From Candidatus Scalindua sp. (GTDB taxonomy: Bacteria > Planctomycetota > Brocadiia > Brocadiales > Scalinduaceae), in NCBI GenBank assembly GCA_021777035.1, contig JAIQZR010000010.1, positions 85,274 to 149,273 of the forward strand: DNA of 64,000 bases, given 5' to 3'. Both the position numbers and the translations under genes were made by a program. How positions within the stretch are numbered: position 1 is the stretch's first letter; each line of letters opens with the position of its first letter. The notes under the pieces are model-generated. The model did no database searches and had not been told where the DNA came from. It worked only from the letters and a program-made list of their open reading frames with translations. Below are positions 53,071 through 62,272 of the stretch, piece by piece.

Positions 53071-53401
53071 GTTAGGAGATTATTTAATAAAAAAGAATTA
53101 TCTGTTTCGATATAAAGATTGATCTATTACTTTTATCGCTTTTTCGACATCTAATTTGCCATTAAGAAATTGATTTAACTGTTTATCTGCGTCCCTTATG
53201 TAAACTGGATTCGCTTGGCATTGTATTTACTTGGCAATCTCAGTTAAGATAGCAGGAGCGGTCATTAAGGTTTATGGGAAAAAATCAAAACTACAACAGG
53301 AAATAAGGGTATGAGCAAAAAAAATAATTTAATTTATCGCGCTCAGATTTGTTCGAACCCTAATTGAACACATCGTCTCCCGGCTTTGATAGAAGATTTA
53401 T
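53071..53401. other. Gap between AsnB and glycosidase-like gene
   Basis: About 330 bases. On the minus strand a frame of about 40 codons (53098-53220) reads ANPVYIRDADKQLNQFLNGK then LDVEKAIKVIDQSLYRNR and ends in TAA; it has no start and is probably debris of a lost gene. No RNA or terminator was seen. Confidence 0.4.
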
Positions 53402-54817
53402 TTAACGCGCATAGATAGTAATAACACCAGCATCAGGAATGCTTGTTTCCAATTGTTGTCCTGTCGTTATGATTTGATCTGCCAGGTCAACATCGTATTC
53501 TATCGGTTCATCTTTTCCCGTACCAGTCGTATATTTAATACCATAGGTTCCCGCAAGTAGACCCCGAACAGAGAGCGAACCACTAGTTCTCGCACTGCAT
53601 ACAACCACATATGTCCCATCCTCATTAATAAAGGCTAAGGGATCAAAGTAATCGTTATCGGAAGCTGCTTTTATCCTCACCGCATCTCGATGTATAAATT
53701 TAAAGTACTGCCGATTGTATTTTGTCCTGGGGTTTAATTTCTCTCCATTTCCATCGAAGTGGTATAATCCTCCAGCCCCACTATACTCATCTCCAAGAAT
53801 ACCCTGCTCCCAGGTGGAGTTACCACCTGCTTTAATATCCTCATGTAACGTTTTATACGAGTTGTCTTTATGCCACCATTCCAGCATTGACGTTCTCAAG
53901 TTGTGCTTCCTTCCAAAGTCGGCAATAGCCCGAAGGCTGCCGGCACTGACCCCTGAGTAACGATGATAAGATATTTCATCTATGTAAGTTAAAACTTCCG
54001 GTTCTGTAGTAATCATGGTGTCAAAATAGGTACTGGCATTACCCATAGAAACTGTAGATGGAGCAATAAATTCCGGTGTATATCCACTTGCCTCTAATCG
54101 CTTACCGGCTGCCAACAGTGCCTTCGCGATCTTAACTCCTCCATCTTTCCAACCACCTTTTTTATGATCAGGTTCCAGCTTTACCTCTAAACCATCCGGC
54201 ACAAAGCCGTATGTACTTTCCATATGCTTAAATGCCGCCAGAATAAATTCTGCATATTCTTCAGGATGATCGGCATGTTCAAAAGTTGAAGAACCGAAAT
54301 CAACGTATAACAGATTAACTATAAGCCGCTCTCCTCTTGCTTCGATCAGTTGTTTAAGCGGCAAAAGAAAATTATCGATTGTAAAATCTAAACGAGAAAA
54401 ATGAAAGCCTTTATCATCAATAGCATTTGGGTCATTATTGTCGTTCTCAATATCATAAATATGCGCTCTCCATTCCGTTCTGCCAACCTCTCCCTGTTGC
54501 CATTTTGCATACCAATCTTGAGTGTTTTCCTCACCTGCATAGATCTCCAAGGCCACCTGATTAATCCCCAAATCGTTAACCGCTCCGTCAAAGACCTTCG
54601 GGAAAAAAGAAAAAACGCTGTCAGTGTCTTCTGTTATTGTCCCTATCAATCTAGCCTGCCAACTATTCATAGTCTGGTATTCAACGGAATTATCTATAGA
54701 AATTATTGCATTCTGAGGCCCAGGAGAAACATGCGTAGAACACGCCATAAAATTTAAAACAAGAGCTACAAATATAAACAGCCTGTATCTTTTAGCTGTT
54801 TCAAAACGCGTTGACAT
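53402..54817 (-). CDS. Glycosidase-like lipoprotein (GH30/GH39-like TIM barrel)
   Basis: 471 residues; a lipobox LNFMAC puts the lipidated Cys at 26. The fold looks like a (beta/alpha)8 barrel with a C-terminal beta-sandwich (YVVVCSARTSGSLSVRGLLA). Candidate catalytic Glu residues are Glu215 in GLEVKLEPDH (acid/base) and Glu313 in TSMLEWWHKD (nucleophile), spaced as in clan GH-A. HRYSG and the aromatic WYAKWQ region would line the active site. Family assignment is tentative. It may trim or hydrolyse the polymer made by this locus. Confidence 0.75.
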   Translation of the reverse strand: MSTRFETAKRYRLFIFVALVLNFMACSTHVSPGPQNAIISIDNSVEYQTMNSWQARLIGTITEDTDSVFSFFPKVFDGAVNDLGINQVALEIYAGEENTQDWYAKWQQGEVGRTEWRAHIYDIENDNNDPNAIDDKGFHFSRLDFTIDNFLLPLKQLIEARGERLIVNLLYVDFGSSTFEHADHPEEYAEFILAAFKHMESTYGFVPDGLEVKLEPDHKKGGWKDGGVKIAKALLAAGKRLEASGYTPEFIAPSTVSMGNASTYFDTMITTEPEVLTYIDEISYHRYSGVSAGSLRAIADFGRKHNLRTSMLEWWHKDNSYKTLHEDIKAGGNSTWEQGILGDEYSGAGGLYHFDGNGEKLNPRTKYNRQYFKFIHRDAVRIKAASDNDYFDPLAFINEDGTYVVVCSARTSGSLSVRGLLAGTYGIKYTTGTGKDEPIEYDVDLADQIITTGQQLETSIPDAGVITIYAR

Positions 54818-54895
54818 TACATAGACTCCTCTGCAGTAGTTGAAGAGACGAGATCATAACTTCTGCAACTTTTTTTATTGCACAAAGAACGAAAT

Positions 54896-56260
54896 TCAAC
54901 CTCTCACAAATGACCAGAATAGTTTACACTGATTCTTAAGTATGTTAAATTGCCCCTTTGCAAGGCGAGAAAAGATGTACGATGGTCTTAAATAGTAACT
55001 AAGATAAGCCTTGCGTGTCATTCTTTTAAGCTCATCTAGTGAAAAATTTTCAACAATAGCTTCCGGAAAAAGCGTATCGTCACTGAAATTAAGGCCCGGT
55101 TGCTCCATTACTTCCTTATGAAGCCTGGTGCCAGGATAAGGCGCTACCATATGAAAAAGAGGATAGTCCGGGCCAAGCTCTTTTGCAAATTCCAGAATAT
55201 CTTCCATATCCTGATTGCTAGATCCCGGAAAACCCATCATAAAGAAGCATGCTGTTTCAATTCCTGCTTTCTTTACTTTCTTCATTCCACTTCTAATTGC
55301 TTCCATTGTGATTCCTTTATTTATATATTTCAGCATTCTCTCGCTACCTGCTTCTACTCCAAAATGAATCAAGCGGCAACCTGCCCTCTTCATGTGATAA
55401 AGCAATTCATCGTCCACAAGATCAAAACGTGTCTGGCAGCACCATTGAAAATTATAATTCTTCCTGATCAGATGATTACAAAACTCCATTACCTGCTTAC
55501 GGAGCACAGTAAATTCCAGATCCATAAAGTAAGCATTACGCACATCAAAATTATTAATAGCGTATTCCACTTCTAAAATTAGTTTATCCAGATCCTTTTT
55601 ACGCACCCCTCGTCCATAAGGTTTTAGAAGGCAAAATATACATTTGGAGGCGCAGCCCCTGGTCATTTCAAAAAGACAGAAATGATCACCCATTACCTCG
55701 TAGCTATACTTCTCCATCGGTAATAAGTGAAAGGATGGAACTGGTAAATCATTCAGGTTGACAGGTTTTTGATCAGGATTATTTTGAATCTCTTCTCCTT
55801 CCAGATACGTAATACCGTTAATATCTGAAAGTTTGCTATTATTACAGATGTCCAATACCGTAAGTTCTGGTTCTCCTCGGATAACAGCACGAACGCCTGT
55901 TGCCTCAAGCATCTCTTTTGGCCTGACAGTTCCATGGCTTCCTGCAACATATACTTCTGATGTAACTCCTTTGACGGCCTTTACGGTATCCAGGAATGGG
56001 TTAATATCCAGAAACGGACACTGCCATCTGTCCAGACTTGTAGATGTAATGAAAACTTTATCATAACCTGTCGCTCGTTTTGCTACTTCCGCCGGGCCGA
56101 ACTGCTCCGCATTTGCGTCGAGTATGGATACATCGATACCCTCTTTTTCTAATATCGCACCGCAATTCGCCAGATCTAAGGGTACCCAGATACGATTAAA
56201 AATGCGCCCTTTCTTATTGACCAGGCCAACTTGAGACGGGTTTATCAGCAGGATTTTCAT
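54896..56260 (-). CDS. B12-binding radical SAM protein (second)
   Basis: 454 residues. The cobalamin-binding-type N-domain (MKILLINPSQVGLVNKKGRI, VPLDLANCGAILEKEGIDVS, VYVAGSHGTVRPKEMLEATG) is followed by a radical SAM domain with Cys203, Cys207, Cys210 in EMTRGCASKCIFCLLK. HFGVEAGSERMLKYINKGIT and FHMVAPYPGTRLHKE also match this subfamily. The N-terminus overlaps the end of the upstream GT2 gene by 47 bases. It resembles the gene at 48314-49645 but has its own specificity. Confidence 0.88.
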   Translation of the reverse strand: MKILLINPSQVGLVNKKGRIFNRIWVPLDLANCGAILEKEGIDVSILDANAEQFGPAEVAKRATGYDKVFITSTSLDRWQCPFLDINPFLDTVKAVKGVTSEVYVAGSHGTVRPKEMLEATGVRAVIRGEPELTVLDICNNSKLSDINGITYLEGEEIQNNPDQKPVNLNDLPVPSFHLLPMEKYSYEVMGDHFCLFEMTRGCASKCIFCLLKPYGRGVRKKDLDKLILEVEYAINNFDVRNAYFMDLEFTVLRKQVMEFCNHLIRKNYNFQWCCQTRFDLVDDELLYHMKRAGCRLIHFGVEAGSERMLKYINKGITMEAIRSGMKKVKKAGIETACFFMMGFPGSSNQDMEDILEFAKELGPDYPLFHMVAPYPGTRLHKEVMEQPGLNFSDDTLFPEAIVENFSLDELKRMTRKAYLSYYLRPSYIFSRLAKGQFNILKNQCKLFWSFVRG

Positions 56261-57239
56261 TTTTGTTATTTTCCACGTCCCTTATTTCTTCGATAATATA
56301 TAAAGGCCTCTGTTTAATTTCATTAGAAATTCTGCCTATATACTCTCCTACAATGCCTAAGCAGATTAATTGAATGCCACCTATAAAAAGCATTCCTACC
56401 ATGATAGTTGCCCAACCATGAACAGTATACCCTAGCGCCTTCTGAATAAATACGCTACCAAGATATAAAAATGCCAAAAAAGAGGTGAAATATCCTAACC
56501 AGGTAGCCAGCTTCAAAGGCAAACTTGAAAATGATGTAATTCCGTCAAGTGCGAATTGTATCATCTTGGTATAAGGATATTTAGTTTCACCGGCACATCT
56601 TTCCTCTCTCTCGTAAGTGACACCGATTTGTTTAAAGCCTATCCAACTTACCAACCCTCTGACAAATCTGTCTCTTTCTCTCAACTCCCTGAAATATATA
56701 ACCGCACGTTTACTCATCAACCTGAAGTCACCTACATCAACCGGTATATCGATCTTTATAATAGTTTTCAGTAGTCTATAAAACAAGGCAGCCGTCAAAC
56801 GCTTCATCTTGCTTTCACCTTTTCTTGAATTACGAGTGCCATATACCACGTCATATCCCTCTTCCCATTTCTCAATGAACCGGGTTATGACTTCCGGTGG
56901 ATCTTGAAGGTCTGCGTCTATAACAACGACCGCGTCTCCATTCGCATTATCAATTCCTGCAGTGATGGCAACTTGATGTCCAAAATTTCTGGAAAATTTT
57001 ATTATTTTGATATTGTCATCCATATCAGCCAAATCCATCAGTTTTTGATATGAACCGTCTTCACTCCCGTCATCTACAAAAACAATCTCATAAGAGAGGG
57101 AGTTCAATGTTTCTACCATTTTTTTCACACGTACGTAAAATGTATCAAGTACTTCAATCTCATTGAAAACCGGAACCACAATTGATAATTTCTTTTTATT
57201 CTCAATGGAATCATTCATTGAACTCTCCACAGATGACAA
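56214..57239 (-). CDS. GT2 glycosyltransferase with C-terminal membrane helices (DPM/GtrB-like)
   Basis: 341 residues. The GT2 catalytic domain has LSIVVPVFNEIEVLD, VFVDDGSEDGSYQ, SRNFGHQVAITAGIDNANGD and VVIDADLQDPPEVI (DxD-like motif). Two C-terminal helices (LGYFTSFLAFLYLGSVFI, IMVGMLFIGGIQLICLGIVG) and YIGRISNEIKQRPLYI mark the polyprenyl-phosphate glycosyltransferase group. It makes a polyprenyl-phosphate sugar, the donor for GT39-type enzymes in this locus. Its end overlaps the next gene by 47 bases. Confidence 0.9.
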   Translation of the reverse strand: MSSVESSMNDSIENKKKLSIVVPVFNEIEVLDTFYVRVKKMVETLNSLSYEIVFVDDGSEDGSYQKLMDLADMDDNIKIIKFSRNFGHQVAITAGIDNANGDAVVVIDADLQDPPEVITRFIEKWEEGYDVVYGTRNSRKGESKMKRLTAALFYRLLKTIIKIDIPVDVGDFRLMSKRAVIYFRELRERDRFVRGLVSWIGFKQIGVTYEREERCAGETKYPYTKMIQFALDGITSFSSLPLKLATWLGYFTSFLAFLYLGSVFIQKALGYTVHGWATIMVGMLFIGGIQLICLGIVGEYIGRISNEIKQRPLYIIEEIRDVENNKNENPADKPVSSWPGQ

Positions 57240-57298
57240 TATAATTTATAAACTCGTTCTTCTCATTTAGGGCCAGACATGATGTTATAAGAAAAACG

Positions 57299-58840
57299 TT
57301 ACTCTTCCGACCGGTTATCTGCTTTGAGTTTTAACTCCAGATAACTACCAATATTCCAGACAAGAAGGATCAAAAAAAGTGTAAAAGTGATAATTATAAT
57401 TGGTAATAAAAAGCTGCCGAGATAAGGATGATTTTCTGGTACGGTGGAACGCAAGACAGACAGCCATGGAAGCTGTATCCCCTCTGTAAAAACACGATAA
57501 TAGGATTCCAAAATAGGTTCTCTCACCATACTGATAACCCATGAGTGCAAGAGAACCGGCACGACGATCATTATAAGCCAGCGTCGTGAAAGCCTGACAA
57601 GGTGGTCGCACAAGGAGAGATAAATCAGTGGTACTAAAGGAAGCATATAGCGAAATCCGGAGTTAAACTGTATCCTTGAGTACTGGTTGGCTGCACAAAA
57701 AGTGAGGAATATGAAAAAAAGAGTAGCCACCAGCCTTCTCTCCGGACGCGGAAGAATTAGTTCATTGCGATTATAAAAAAATGCCGGAATAAGTCCCATT
57801 GCTAAAATAGGCCCGTAAGTATACATTCCGTAAGACGGATCAAACAGGTTTAAGAAATAAAGATCTAAAGCGGGCCAGGTAAATCCACGAAATCCACTTT
57901 CAGAATAGGGATTTTGGAAGTAGTACCCCTCTGTTGTCGTAACATCAGGCATCCAATATTGTCCCGGAAGAAAGGCATTGCCAAACATTGACCATTGACT
58001 ATACAAAAGGAAGAGTACGGGAGGTATGCTTCCGAAAATGAAGGGGATTGATTCCCACATCGAAGTCTTAAACGATGCAGTGGAGAGACGGTTAACCACA
58101 AGGTAACCATACAGAACCAGCAACGTAACAACTCCGCTATAGTCAAGAGCCAGGCTAAAACCACAGAGAAACCCAGCTAGCAGGCGATTGTTTATACTTA
58201 CAGGAAAATCCACTCCGGGACGTATCCAGAGTAAATAAAAAGCTAAAAATACAGCATACATGATGAACATATTATGATTTAAAACCCCTGTCCTGAAAAA
58301 GAGAGGAGTGCCAAAACCAAACAACAGTGATAACCAAAGGGCTCGTCTGGTACTTTGACCGCGCTTACAAAGAATATGGAACATAAACACTATAGCCAGG
58401 GCAGAAAGTGGCGCCATGAGGAAAGTGGAAGTCACTACCGCTGCTCCTCCAAAACGGAGGCTTAGTGCGTTTTCTTTAGCTTTTTTCAATAGTTTTACAC
58501 TGTTAGCATGCTTGGTTCTATAGATGGTTTCTGGTACACCTTCTTTTGGCATTCTTTTTCGTTCATATTTTTCAAGTACATCAAGTATGGGGTTAAAAAC
58601 AAACAAAGGAATTGCCGCAATTACAGACGCTGTAACATTGTTACCGATATATGAATGACCATCAGTATGAACAAAAATATCAGGATGAAAGCCCTGATAT
58701 TCGTCAACCTTAAAGGTTCCATGATCTATAAGACTAAAAGCCGGATAATGCTCCCTTACCACATTAGTCGCAAAATGGATGGTAAAAAAGATCCAGGATA
58801 TAATAAATATTCTAAACTTAATAGAGGCTAATAGTTTCAT
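57299..58840 (-). CDS. Polytopic membrane protein, probable GT-C glycosyltransferase
   Basis: 513 residues with about 11 hydrophobic segments. The first outer loop has IDHGTFKVDEYQGFHPDIFV then HTDGHSYIGN, an acidic loop as in GT-C enzymes. Other blocks are LFGFGTPLFFRTGVLNHNMF and DPSYGMYTYGPILAMGLIPA. Exact family is uncertain. It lies directly between the flavoprotein and the GT2 gene that would supply its polyprenyl donor. Confidence 0.65.
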   Translation of the reverse strand: MKLLASIKFRIFIISWIFFTIHFATNVVREHYPAFSLIDHGTFKVDEYQGFHPDIFVHTDGHSYIGNNVTASVIAAIPLFVFNPILDVLEKYERKRMPKEGVPETIYRTKHANSVKLLKKAKENALSLRFGGAAVVTSTFLMAPLSALAIVFMFHILCKRGQSTRRALWLSLLFGFGTPLFFRTGVLNHNMFIMYAVFLAFYLLWIRPGVDFPVSINNRLLAGFLCGFSLALDYSGVVTLLVLYGYLVVNRLSTASFKTSMWESIPFIFGSIPPVLFLLYSQWSMFGNAFLPGQYWMPDVTTTEGYYFQNPYSESGFRGFTWPALDLYFLNLFDPSYGMYTYGPILAMGLIPAFFYNRNELILPRPERRLVATLFFIFLTFCAANQYSRIQFNSGFRYMLPLVPLIYLSLCDHLVRLSRRWLIMIVVPVLLHSWVISMVREPILESYYRVFTEGIQLPWLSVLRSTVPENHPYLGSFLLPIIIITFTLFLILLVWNIGSYLELKLKADNRSEE

Positions 58841-58849
58841 TACTTAAAC

Positions 58850-60283
58850 TTAGTCTACCACAACATGTTTTTCAAATTCTTTTCGGTATTTTTTCCACTC
58901 TTTTTTATCAAAAATACCATCATTTTTAAGACAATCTACTGCAGAATAAGCCATATGTAAAGCATGATGGGTATTGTCGTGGGCAAAGAGACCTTGACGG
59001 CCAAAAGTGAGTAGATTGTCAATTTGATCGAGCCGCTCATCAATTTTATTGAAATAAACTTCGTATCCTCTTTGATACATGGGATAGGCATACTTAGTAC
59101 GCTTAGTTATTACCTCTCTCACATGAACTTTCACGGGAATTTTCGCTAATTCCAGACTTCTGCACACAAGCTCTCCCAATTCTTTGTCATTCATACTCCA
59201 CTCAGGACTACTGGTAAAACAGGGAAGTTCGGCACACAAGACAGTAATATTTTCAGGCCCGCCGGCACAATTATAATTTTTTGGTTCTGATAGACGTGTG
59301 ATCGGGATCTCAGATTCAGGGAAGTAATGAGCATCATATTCGCTGAACTGTTTTTGTTCCAGCACAAGGTATATCAAAATCATTGATCGAAATTCCAGAT
59401 TTCTTGAAGCCTCAATTACATCAGGTGGTAGTGATGGTTGTATTGATTGAGTTAATAACGTGTTTGGGATCGTAGACCATATAAAATCAGCTTCAATAGA
59501 ATTAGTCTTATTATCTTGGACATAAGTAACAGACTGGGCCGTTTTTCCTCTCAATAAAAGAGATTTAAACGATGCCCCCATTATAATATTTGCCCCGTTC
59601 TTTTGAGCAACAGTAGAAAGTGTTTCACAGATTTGGCCGAATCCATTCAATGGATAATAAAAGCGGCCGCTACCCGGCTCTTTTTTAATACCTGGAAGAG
59701 CAGACAACACTTTTAGGAGCATTTTACCTGTTGAGTTTGAAGACACACGTTTGTAAGCCTGCTCTTTGGACAAATCATCCGGTTTTACTCCCCAAATTTT
59801 GCGGCTATATGGTAAGTAAAAATCTCTATAAATGGTTTTCCCCAACCCTGCTTCAAGAACAGATTCGAATGTCTCTTCTTCAGAATGAATAGGCTTTCTC
59901 TTTACTATTTTTCCAAAAGAATCTGCCATTACACTAAGGCCAAATGACGGAGGTAGTCGAAAGACTAAATCTAAAGGTTTCAATGGAAAGTGAATCCATC
60001 TGCTATGAAGCCTTATTCTTCCGTGTCTGGGTCTGTCTAATAGCTCATCTCCCAGCAGGTCTTTAATATCTTTCATAATTTCAGGGCCACAGGTTGGATG
60101 TAATCTATGACTACCCAGATCAACCTTTATACCTGCGATTTCAAAACTGGCGGCTGTACCTCCAACCCATTGGTTTTCCTCAAGCACAGTTACTTTCGCC
60201 AGTTTATTACGAGCCAGTAAATACGCAGCACCTAAGCCTGCTGGCCCTGCACCCAGTATCAATATGTGTGGTGTTGTTTTCAT
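58850..60283 (-). CDS. FAD-dependent oxidoreductase, UDP-galactopyranose-mutase/amine-oxidase-like
   Basis: 477 residues. The dinucleotide motif ILGAGPAGLGAAYLLARNKL is at 9-28, then VLEENQWVGGTAASFEIAGI and VDLGSHRLHPTCGPEIM. The C-terminal FAD motif is FGRQGLFAHDNTHHALHMAY near 435-455. FYLPYSRKIWGVKPDDLSKE and FYYPLNGFGQICE are common in this group of protoporphyrinogen-oxidase-like sugar enzymes. It may be a sugar mutase or dehydrogenase, or a carotenoid-type oxidase; the locus favours sugar chemistry. Confidence 0.82.
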   Translation of the reverse strand: MKTTPHILILGAGPAGLGAAYLLARNKLAKVTVLEENQWVGGTAASFEIAGIKVDLGSHRLHPTCGPEIMKDIKDLLGDELLDRPRHGRIRLHSRWIHFPLKPLDLVFRLPPSFGLSVMADSFGKIVKRKPIHSEEETFESVLEAGLGKTIYRDFYLPYSRKIWGVKPDDLSKEQAYKRVSSNSTGKMLLKVLSALPGIKKEPGSGRFYYPLNGFGQICETLSTVAQKNGANIIMGASFKSLLLRGKTAQSVTYVQDNKTNSIEADFIWSTIPNTLLTQSIQPSLPPDVIEASRNLEFRSMILIYLVLEQKQFSEYDAHYFPESEIPITRLSEPKNYNCAGGPENITVLCAELPCFTSSPEWSMNDKELGELVCRSLELAKIPVKVHVREVITKRTKYAYPMYQRGYEVYFNKIDERLDQIDNLLTFGRQGLFAHDNTHHALHMAYSAVDCLKNDGIFDKKEWKKYRKEFEKHVVVD

Positions 60284-60300
60284 TCTCTATAATTTCAGTA

Positions 60301-61302
60301 TTAACTCTCTACGGTATTAAGGCTTTTTGCGGCAATAAAATCTTCTCTCGCATTAACATTTTTACTAAGAAACAAGTAGATACCCCCCCCTAGAACACCA
60401 CCTGCTATTAAAATGGTTTCCCAGAGCAGTCCTAATCCTACAGAATTAGTGTATGGAACACTAAATCTTTCAAGTATTACCGCAAGTGCTACCTCTCGTA
60501 CTCCCAACCCTCCCATGCTTATGGGCATCAGTGCTGAAAGTTTTGCCAGAGGCCAAGCCAAAAACCATACGGACAGCGGTATATGTATCCCACAAGTAGT
60601 ACCTAAAATAATGTTCAATAGTACAAATCCAGACTGGATAAAGAGTGCCATCACAAATGCAGCGAAAGCTCTTTGTGGATTTTTTATCAAATGGAATATT
60701 ATATTTCTTATACGAACAATCAACTCGCTTATTTTTTTTGGCAAATAACCTATAAAAGGAAAAAATAGTAGAGAGATTGTAAACAAAAAAGCAAATGATA
60801 GGAAAACAAAAAACCAGACAAGGAATTTTCGATCTTCAGCAGCTAAAACAGCCGGTGAAATCATCGCGCCCATATAGATAATTAACACGAGTGCGCATAT
60901 ATCCAGGAATCTATCGAGAAGGCTACCCAGAATCACGGCCCCTTTTTCATTGCTATGTTTAATAGCTATTCCGGCACGGATTAAATCACCGCCAACAAGA
61001 GATGGCAGACAGAGATTCGCAAATAAACCTGCATAATAGCATCGGCAAGCGACTGAAAAAGGAAGCACTTTGCCTTTTAAATTGACGAGCAAGTTCCATT
61101 TGATTACACCGACGATGTGGCCCAGAACGAATGCCACAACTACAAAAATCCACAAGAAAACCGATACACGAGTAATGGTACTCCACAGTTCTTCAAGCGG
61201 CAGCCTAATTAGTATAAAAGCAATAATACCGAGGCTTATTGCAATACGGCAGACCGGCTTCTGCCACAAATTTTTCAGTAAATGAAATATTCCTTTAAAC
61301 AT
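60301..61302 (-). CDS. Lysylphosphatidylglycerol-synthase-type membrane protein (UPF0104)
   Basis: About 333 residues with 7-8 transmembrane helices. Starts are at 61302 or 61305 (ATGATG); GGAG 7 bases upstream favours 61302, and the frame open to 61365 overlaps the GT2 gene. Motifs are FSVACRCYYAGLFANLCLPS then LVGGDLIRAGIA, SLLDRFLDICALV and MPISMGGLGVREVALAVIL. This domain is the flippase-like LPG_synthase_TM part without the aminoacyl-transfer domain. In glycan loci it accompanies GT2 enzymes, perhaps for lipid-linked sugar transport. Confidence 0.85.
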   Translation of the reverse strand: MFKGIFHLLKNLWQKPVCRIAISLGIIAFILIRLPLEELWSTITRVSVFLWIFVVVAFVLGHIVGVIKWNLLVNLKGKVLPFSVACRCYYAGLFANLCLPSLVGGDLIRAGIAIKHSNEKGAVILGSLLDRFLDICALVLIIYMGAMISPAVLAAEDRKFLVWFFVFLSFAFLFTISLLFFPFIGYLPKKISELIVRIRNIIFHLIKNPQRAFAAFVMALFIQSGFVLLNIILGTTCGIHIPLSVWFLAWPLAKLSALMPISMGGLGVREVALAVILERFSVPYTNSVGLGLLWETILIAGGVLGGGIYLFLSKNVNAREDFIAAKSLNTVES

Positions 61303-62207
61303 CATTTGCTCCACATATGAAGACCTGACTTTGAAATTTGGTCGGACAAAAGCCCAATTGCCCATATAATTAAGGCCCCGATAAACCCGAAGATAGCACT
61401 TTCAGAAAGGTTATTAAGATATACGTCATAAATAAATTTACCCAACCCAAAGCAGAAAAATACAGCACCTACAGGTAAAAACACTTTCAAGGGATTAAAA
61501 TAGACAATTGTTCGTAAAATTAACAATAGAAAATAATACGCATCCACAGGCCTGATTTTTGACTTTCCAACACGTTTATTATATTCAATTGGATGATAAT
61601 GGACGAGATAATCACTACACATACATGCAAGTGTGATCGTTGTTGTAAATGAGAAGCCTGTCGGCAAGATATGGTAAAATTGTTCAACAATTGATTTTTT
61701 CATTATACGGAGGCCTGAATTAAGGTCTGGAATCTGCTCTCCGGCCAGGTAACCGGCAAGTTTACGAAGGAACCATTTTGCGGGTTTCCTTAAAAAGGGA
61801 ATATGGACGTTTGCACCTGTCCTCGCCCCTACAACCATATCATACTCCTGGATCTTTTCTAACATACCTGGAATAGCCTCAGCTGGATACGTCCCATCTG
61901 CGTCGGTGATAACAATAATCTCATTTTTAGCCGCATTAATGCCAGTTTTCAACGCCCTGCCATAACCTCTGTTTCTAGAATGTCTCAGGACTTTTGCATC
62001 AGCTTTTGCAGCCTGTTCTGAGGTATTGTCTTGAGAACAATCATCAACAACTATGATCTCGTGAGCAATCCCATTTGAAAGCATTACCCCACGGATAGTT
62101 TCCACCTCTTCTCTAACTGCATTTTCTTCATTGTAAGCAGGAATAATTATTGACACTGCCGTTTCTTTTTTTTGTGTTTGTGTTTGTGTTTGTGTTTTCA
62201 TTCCCAT
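61302..62207 (-). CDS. GT2 glycosyltransferase with C-terminal membrane helices
   Basis: 301 residues. After a Thr-Gln repeat (KTQTQTQTQKK) from a hexanucleotide repeat, the GT2 domain shows VSIIIPAYNEENAVREEVET, IIVVDDCSQDNTSEQAAKAD, HSRNRGYGRALKTGINAAKN and ITDADGTYPAEAI (DxD). Two C-terminal helices (VFLPVGAVFFCFGLGKFIYD, FGFIGALIIWAIGLLSDQI) anchor it. Polyprenyl- or dolichyl-phosphate glycosylation is likely. Its stop overlaps the next gene (ATGA), so they are translationally coupled. Confidence 0.88.
   Translation of the reverse strand: MGMKTQTQTQTQKKETAVSIIIPAYNEENAVREEVETIRGVMLSNGIAHEIIVVDDCSQDNTSEQAAKADAKVLRHSRNRGYGRALKTGINAAKNEIIVITDADGTYPAEAIPGMLEKIQEYDMVVGARTGANVHIPFLRKPAKWFLRKLAGYLAGEQIPDLNSGLRIMKKSIVEQFYHILPTGFSFTTTITLACMCSDYLVHYHPIEYNKRVGKSKIRPVDAYYFLLLILRTIVYFNPLKVFLPVGAVFFCFGLGKFIYDVYLNNLSESAIFGFIGALIIWAIGLLSDQISKSGLHMWSK
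62171..62194. repeat. Hexanucleotide repeat (TTTGTG)4 in the GT2 start
   Basis: Four perfect copies of TTTGTG (ACACAA on the coding strand) encode Thr-Gln repeats at residues 5-12 of the GT2 protein. Copy changes would keep the frame and alter only the tail length. Confidence 0.85.
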
Positions 62208-62272
62208 GTCCTTAAGACTTGTTTGTGGTAACCATTAAACTATATAGTAGTACAACAAATAAAACTTGAATA

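Noticed and set aside
62161..62200. Short repeat as a CRISPR or phase-variable frameshift tract
   Set aside because: The unit is 6 bases and in frame, so it cannot switch the gene off, and it is far too short for a CRISPR array.
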